From: Candidatus Gastranaerophilales bacterium
GTDB taxonomy: Bacteria > Cyanobacteriota > Vampirovibrionia > Gastranaerophilales > Gastranaerophilaceae
Assembly: GCA_944327225.1 (NCBI GenBank)
Contig: CALVGZ010000004.1
Span: 45,923-109,922 of the forward strand
DNA: 64,000 nucleotides
Reading direction: 5' to 3'
Below are positions 59,874 to 64,000 of the stretch, in pieces; position 1 is the first letter of the stretch, and every line of letters starts with the position of its first letter. The translations under genes were made by a program, and so were the position numbers. Under the pieces are notes generated by a model that was not told the origin of the DNA, made no database searches, and saw only the letters and a list, made by a program, of their open reading frames with translations.

Positions 59874-61978
59874 TTGTCTCTTACTTCAAAAGTTATTTCC
59901 CATTCTTCTTCTTTTTGAGTATTTTCAAGAGGTGGAACTTCTTTAACTTTTTTAATGGGGTTATCTTTCATTATTTGTTCTATGTTTTCGTTTTTTATTT
60001 CTTCAAAAATTAGAGGTGCCGGTTTTTGGAGTTCATTGCTTTCTTCTTGTTTTTGATTATTTCCGACCAGCTCATTGTCAAATTCTGTTTTTTTATTATA
60101 ATCTTCTATTTTTTCGATTTTATATTCCTGGTAGGTGTTTTCTTTTTTGGATTCAATTTGGTTTATACTTCTTTCTTTTAATTCTTTTAAAGATATATCT
60201 TTAATGTCTGCTTCATCTAAAGGAAGCCAAAAACCAAAGGTTGAACCTTCGTTTAGTTTTGATTTAACAAAAACCTTTCCTTGATGATGTTTTTCAATAG
60301 CAATTTTAACAAGGTGAAGTCCCAGTCCAGTGCCTTTTACGGTATGGACTTGGTTTTCAATTCGGTAAAATCTTTCAAATATCATTTTTTGATGTTCGGG
60401 TGCAATCCCGATACCGTTATCTTCAATGGTGACTTCAAGATATTTTGGGTCTCGAGCTATTTCAGCCCTGACTTTAACTCTTGAATTAACGGGGGAGTAT
60501 TTTATTGCATTAGTTAACAGATTGCTTAAAACTCTTTCAATACTTTGAGAATTATATGATAATTCGGGGAGATTGTCTTCCTTGATGAATGAAATCGAAA
60601 TATTTTTTTCGTCGGCGAGAACTTTGTGGCTTTGGGTAATTTTTTCAATTGTTTTAGTTATATCTTGTTTTTCCTTTTCAAGTTCTTTGTCTGATTGAAG
60701 TTTTGAAAAATCCAAAATGTCATTAACCATTTTATTTAGTCTGATGACTTCTTGGTTTATAGTTCCTATAAATTCTTTTTGTTCTTCAAATTTAAATTGA
60801 TCTCCAAAATTATATAAAGTGTCCGCATAAGAGCTTAAAATTGTAACAGGGGTTCTTAATTCGTGTGAAACATTTGAAATAAAATCGTCTTTTAATCTAT
60901 CAACTTCTGCTTCTTTTGTTATATCAATTAAAACAATAATATAACCTAAGTAATCGTGCATTTTTGAATACATCGGGGAAATTACCGCTTTGATTATTCT
61001 CTTATCGACATTTATATTGAATTCTAACGGTTTTTTTTCGATAATATCAAGAGGAGTATTTTTAAATAGTGTTATTTTTTCTTTAAAACATAGTTCTCCT
61101 GTTGAATCGCAATAGTTTTGAATAGATGTATTTAAAATTTCGTCGTGGCTATCATTTAATATTTTTTGTGCGGCTGAATTCATCATACAGATTTTGTCGT
61201 AGTTATCACAAACTACAACTCCGTTTGCAATACTCATTAAAACTGCTTCGAGCTTGTTTCTTTCAACTGTCAGTTGGTCAATGTTCTGTTCTTCATAGTT
61301 ATGAAGTTTTTTAGACATATCATTAAAGGCATCAAAAAGTTCCTTAATTTCACCCGAGGCTTGATTGTAATCAAGTACTGTTCCGAATTTTCCCTGTTCA
61401 ATTTCCTTAACTCCGTGATGAAGTAAAGTTAATTCTCTTCTTATTAAAAAAGCATTTCCGAGTATTACCAGTGTAAAAACAAGCCATATAGCACTAAATA
61501 CGGTAAGCATCGAATTTTTGGTCGTAAGAGTAACATTTTTTGCAAGGTCTGCAGATAAACCTACTTCAACTACGCCAACTACTTTTCCGTCTTGGTCTAA
61601 CATTGGTGAAGATATATTGGTGTCTGCTTTTTGAGCACGTTTGTTGTATGATTCAATTGTTGTGTATATAACATCTCCGACCTTGTTTTTAAATGTAATG
61701 TATGAAATATCATTTGTTGAAGATAGTATTGAATTTACATGAGCTTTTATGAAGCTTAGTGCCGTCGGTGAGGTTGTATTTTGTGTTATTTCATAATTTT
61801 GTACGGCAAGGGTTTTGGTTAACAGTTCGCCAAAGCTTCTGTAACTTTCATCTAATTCTATCTTTATTTTGTTAACTGCCCAGAATGCAATTAAAACAAT
61901 GAGGGTTGTTGAAATAACAAGCGCTGAAATTATTAGTTTATTTTGCGTTGTTAAATCAATATTAAATTTCTTTTTCAT
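59870..61978 (-). CDS. Membrane sensor histidine kinase (HAMP-PAS-HisKA-HATPase)
   Basis: A two-component kinase of 702 residues: TM1 (about 14-34), an extracytoplasmic sensor region, TM2 (about 155-180), HAMP (about 185-235), a PAS domain (about 245-350), HisKA with the phospho-His near residue 370 in FISNVSHELRTPVTILSSY, and HATPase with SNLLTNAIKYSP, DNGIGIAPEHQ and KGTGLGLHLV. After the ATPase is a tail of about 120 residues rich in Glu, Lys and Asn, which is unusual and likely disordered. The domain order resembles PhoR/VicK-type kinases. No response regulator is next to it. It is the only gene on the minus strand between 56.3 and 64 kb. Confidence 0.92.
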   Translation of the reverse strand: MKKKFNIDLTTQNKLIISALVISTTLIVLIAFWAVNKIKIELDESYRSFGELLTKTLAVQNYEITQNTTSPTALSFIKAHVNSILSSTNDISYITFKNKVGDVIYTTIESYNKRAQKADTNISSPMLDQDGKVVGVVEVGLSADLAKNVTLTTKNSMLTVFSAIWLVFTLVILGNAFLIRRELTLLHHGVKEIEQGKFGTVLDYNQASGEIKELFDAFNDMSKKLHNYEEQNIDQLTVERNKLEAVLMSIANGVVVCDNYDKICMMNSAAQKILNDSHDEILNTSIQNYCDSTGELCFKEKITLFKNTPLDIIEKKPLEFNINVDKRIIKAVISPMYSKMHDYLGYIIVLIDITKEAEVDRLKDDFISNVSHELRTPVTILSSYADTLYNFGDQFKFEEQKEFIGTINQEVIRLNKMVNDILDFSKLQSDKELEKEKQDITKTIEKITQSHKVLADEKNISISFIKEDNLPELSYNSQSIERVLSNLLTNAIKYSPVNSRVKVRAEIARDPKYLEVTIEDNGIGIAPEHQKMIFERFYRIENQVHTVKGTGLGLHLVKIAIEKHHQGKVFVKSKLNEGSTFGFWLPLDEADIKDISLKELKERSINQIESKKENTYQEYKIEKIEDYNKKTEFDNELVGNNQKQEESNELQKPAPLIFEEIKNENIEQIMKDNPIKKVKEVPPLENTQKEEEWEITFEVRDN

Positions 61979-62023
61979 AATGAGATTGTAACATAATATA
62001 AATTTTTAATGTATACTAATTAT

Positions 62024-62473
62024 ATGAAAAATACCGAGAAACTTATTTCATCAAATAAGAAAGCTTTTTTTGACTATACCCTTTTTGATAAATTTGAGGC
62101 AGGAATTAGTCTTTTGGGTACCGAAATTAAATCTGTAAGAAAAAACGGTGCAAATTTAAAAGACAGTTATGTAAAAATAACGGATAATTTAGAGGCCATT
62201 CTTGTAAATTGTCATATTTCCGCTTATGAATTTGGAAATATATATAATCATGAACCCTTGAGGGATAGGAAGCTCCTTTTAAATAAAAAAGAAATATTGA
62301 AAATTTTAAATAAAATTAAACAGGAAAAATATACTTTAGTACCGACAAAAATGTATTTTTCAGGACGTTGGGCAAAGCTTGAGATTGCTCTTGCTAAAGG
62401 TAAAAAACTTTATGATAAAAGAGAGACAATAAAGAAAAAAGATATAAAAAGGGATATGGAGAGGTTGAAATAA
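62024..62473 (+). CDS. smpB: SsrA-binding protein SmpB
   Basis: SmpB carries tmRNA into stalled ribosomes for trans-translation. The 149-residue protein has ISSNKKAFFDYTLFDKFEAGISLLGTEIKSVR, NLKDSYVKI, NHEPLRDRKLLLNKKEI and the C-terminal KKLYDKRETIKKKDIKRD, all standard. ATG 62024 is the family start. A TATACT at 62012-62017 lies seven bases before it and no ribosome-binding site is visible, so the mRNA may be leaderless. It overlaps pheA by one base. I do not see tmRNA in the window. Confidence 0.95.
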   Translation: MKNTEKLISSNKKAFFDYTLFDKFEAGISLLGTEIKSVRKNGANLKDSYVKITDNLEAILVNCHISAYEFGNIYNHEPLRDRKLLLNKKEILKILNKIKQEKYTLVPTKMYFSGRWAKLEIALAKGKKLYDKRETIKKKDIKRDMERLK

Positions 62474-63291
62474 TGCCCGATTTATTTTTTTTAGGCCCCA
62501 GAGGAACATATAGTGAAATTGGTGCAAAAAAGGCATTGGGTTTTCTTGATGATGATTATACATTAAGACCTGTTTCAACAATTCCTAAAATAATAGATTT
62601 AATAAATAAAAATTCTGATTTATTGGGCGTTTTGCCTTTTGAAAATTCAATTGAAGGTATTGTACGTCCGACAATTGATAATATATATTTGTCTGATGTT
62701 AAAATTATTGGTGAAATTGATATTAAAATAGAACATTGCTTGATTTCGAAATTTGATGATATATCTAAAATAAAACATATAATTTCTCATCCTCAAGCAT
62801 TGGCTCAATGTTCAAGATATATATTGGATAATTTTGATGAAAATATTGATTTGATTACCGAGGAATCGACTGCAAAAGCTGCAGAGCTTCTCTTAAAAAA
62901 GGATGAAACATATTGTGCGGTAGCTTCTTGTGTTGCTGCTAAAGATTTTAAATTAAATATTCTAGCGGAAAATATTGGAGATATTAAGGAAAATAAAACA
63001 AGATTTGTAATTATTTCAAAAAAAGAAATGAATTTAGGGAAAAAAGAAAGAACTTCTATTGCTTTTAATACAAAAAATGAATCAGGGGCTTTGTTAAAAA
63101 TTTTGCAGATATTACATAAGTATAATTTGAATTTGTCATTTATAGAATCACGTCCTTCTAAAAAGGTTTTTGGTGAATATAATTTTTTTGCTGATATTGA
63201 TTGCGGAGCGGATGGTATGCTAAATGCACTCGATGAGATTAAGAAAGAATGTAATGATTTTAAATTTTTAGGGAGCTATCCGTTTTTATAA
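62473..63291 (+). CDS. pheA: Prephenate dehydratase
   Basis: Converts prephenate to phenylpyruvate for phenylalanine. The 272-residue protein is monofunctional: LFFLGPRGTYSEIGAKKAL at the start, LPFENSIEGIVRPTIDNI, SHPQALAQCSRYI, the TEESTAKAAELL segment, ENKTRFVIIS with the TRF motif, and a C-terminal ACT domain with NESGALLKILQIL and IESRPSK (the ESRP motif binding phenylalanine for feedback inhibition). The ATG overlaps the smpB stop by one base (TAATG), so it is translationally coupled with smpB. Confidence 0.96.
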   Translation: MPDLFFLGPRGTYSEIGAKKALGFLDDDYTLRPVSTIPKIIDLINKNSDLLGVLPFENSIEGIVRPTIDNIYLSDVKIIGEIDIKIEHCLISKFDDISKIKHIISHPQALAQCSRYILDNFDENIDLITEESTAKAAELLLKKDETYCAVASCVAAKDFKLNILAENIGDIKENKTRFVIISKKEMNLGKKERTSIAFNTKNESGALLKILQILHKYNLNLSFIESRPSKKVFGEYNFFADIDCGADGMLNALDEIKKECNDFKFLGSYPFL

Positions 63292-63311
63292 AAATGTAGT
63301 ATTATAGTTTT

Positions 63312-63809
63312 ATGTTGGATTTTTTAATACCAAAATCTAAGATACAAGTATACGGATTAAGGGAAGTTCCTATTGAGACTTTTGAAATAATCGGGGTCGG
63401 GCAAATTAATCCTTATTGTAGTTATGAATTTAATAGTGAAATATATTTAACCGTTGTAAATTTTGCATTTGAATCAAGCAAATTTGATGAAAGAGAAGGA
63501 TTTGTTTTATCTAATTATTTTACTGTAAAACGTTGCCCAAAATGTAAACAAAAAGAGTTAATCCCGACAAAAATAAAATTAAATTTTGATTCAACATATT
63601 TAAAGCATGAGGAGGAAATAGCTTTTAATGCGTTTGAAGAATATCCTTCAAGAAGACATTTTTCTTCAACTGTTGAGGCATTTTGTAAAAATTGTTCAAC
63701 TTGTTTTGAAATGAAAATAAAGTCAAAAGATTGTTGGACAAAAGAAGCAAAAAAAATTAAAGAAAAAGATTTAATAAACGGTGTTTGGGAAGAATATAAT
63801 ACAGATTAA
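63312..63809 (+). CDS. Zinc-ribbon protein of unknown function
   Basis: Not recognised. The 165-residue protein has a beta-rich first half (VYGLREVPIETFEIIGVGQINPYCS) and two CxxC pairs far apart (RCPKCKQ near residue 75 and FCKNCSTC near 132), which probably bind one zinc together. No signal peptide or membrane segment. The segment SKDCWTKEAKKIKEKD at the end is basic. ATG 63312 has no ribosome-binding site, but a TATTAT at 63300-63305 lies six bases upstream. It could be a nucleic-acid binding or assembly factor; no partner is evident. Confidence 0.6.
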   Translation: MLDFLIPKSKIQVYGLREVPIETFEIIGVGQINPYCSYEFNSEIYLTVVNFAFESSKFDEREGFVLSNYFTVKRCPKCKQKELIPTKIKLNFDSTYLKHEEEIAFNAFEEYPSRRHFSSTVEAFCKNCSTCFEMKIKSKDCWTKEAKKIKEKDLINGVWEEYNTD

Positions 63810-63923
63810 GTATTTTTTATAAAAATGCTTGCAAATTTTTTTTTATATTTTATCATGTAGTTTACGAGCTGTTGAGCTTGTTAAATTTCTAAAGTTAATT
63901 AAAAATTTTTTTAAAGTTATATA

Positions 63924-64000
63924 TTGACAACATCTTTTGAAGTGCTAATGTATAAATTACGGCAGAAATTCCTCAAGAAAATGCCGTCTGTGGCAGGAAG
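63924..64000 (+). promoter_or_regulatory. Promoter and structured 5' leader of a gene beyond the window
   Basis: A perfect TTGACA at 63924-63929 and an extended -10 (TGC then TAATGT at 63946-63951) are spaced by 16 bases, one of the strongest promoter-like sites in the window. The 45 bases that follow can fold in two exclusive ways: ACGGCA with TGCCGT, or TGCC with GGCA inside a TTCC/GGAA arm. Such switching leaders occur before ribosomal-protein or regulated genes. The downstream gene is not visible. Confidence 0.45.

Noticed and set aside
1..64000. tRNA, rRNA, CRISPR array, insertion sequence, prophage or integrase genes
   Set aside because: No T-loop consensus with matching stems, no regular direct repeats with spacers, and no transposase, integrase or phage structural proteins were seen by eye. 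A tRNAscan or Rfam run would confirm.

Overview
This 64 kb window is a stretch of AT-rich bacterial chromosome packed with genes on both strands. I see no tRNA, rRNA, CRISPR array, insertion sequence or prophage. The cell is Gram-negative: it has Kdo transferase (waaA) and an LptF/LptG-type lipopolysaccharide permease. It has flagellar genes (fliN, fliW, csrA). A fermentative life is suggested by the 2-oxoacid decarboxylase, reverse rubrerythrin and a membrane-bound hydrogenase-related complex, with no respiratory chain genes. GyrA carries an [12 protein letters not shown] box instead of the usual GyrA box, which I associate with the cyanobacterial lineage. Together these suggest a non-photosynthetic cyanobacterial relative (Melainabacteria/Vampirovibrionia, perhaps gut Gastranaerophilales). 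That placement is an inference.

Layout. 0-4.5 kb: end of a RecJ-like gene, fliN, a ThiF/MoeB-like E1 enzyme and a TPR protein, then wecB and a glycosyltransferase facing back. 4.6-15.2 kb: gyrA, two tandem thymidylate-kinase-like genes, a membrane protein overlapping miaA, rpsT, an AGCS amino-acid symporter, a degenerate metallophosphoesterase and glnA. 15.2-26.2 kb: an alpha-oxoamine synthase, waaA, a secreted serpin-like protein, trhP, a YqeG-type phosphatase, secG, a PLP aminotransferase, hpf, the TPR-fliW-csrA-TPR cluster and a small XRE regulator. 26.2-29.3 kb: three lineage-specific proteins sharing an N-terminal [IV]-x-F-x-[GSA] tag. 29.5-36.8 kb: a six-gene operon for an Ehr-type (energy-converting hydrogenase-related) complex whose large subunit has lost Ni-Fe cysteine ligands. 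36.8-41.7 kb: a REC-GGDEF-REC regulator with a kinase, mini-RNase III, a glycine-zipper protein and a RelA/SpoT-type synthetase with the same tag. 41.8-64 kb: mostly housekeeping metabolism (pgi, 2-oxoacid decarboxylase, rubrerythrin, isocitrate dehydrogenase with a LeuD-like subunit, tyrA, lptF/G, nadA, ald-proB-proA, rqcP, a PfkB kinase, recF, a GH57 glycosidase, a sensor kinase, smpB, pheA), ending in the promoter and structured leader of a gene beyond the window.

How the genes fit together. Pgi, GH57 and the 2-oxoacid decarboxylase fit sugar fermentation, and the Ehr complex probably couples ferredoxin-type electron flow to ion pumping. GlnA, the isocitrate dehydrogenase/LeuD-like pair and proBA centre on glutamate. 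tyrA and pheA finish aromatic amino-acid synthesis. fliN, FliW/CsrA and perhaps the FliG/MgtE-like protein point to motility. The most novel material is the tagged protein family (including a possible alarmone-synthetase effector and a degenerate AAA+/nuclease-like protein), the cysteine-poor Ehr complex, a secreted serpin-like protein, and a GC-rich pseudoknot-like intergenic element at 17.95 kb.
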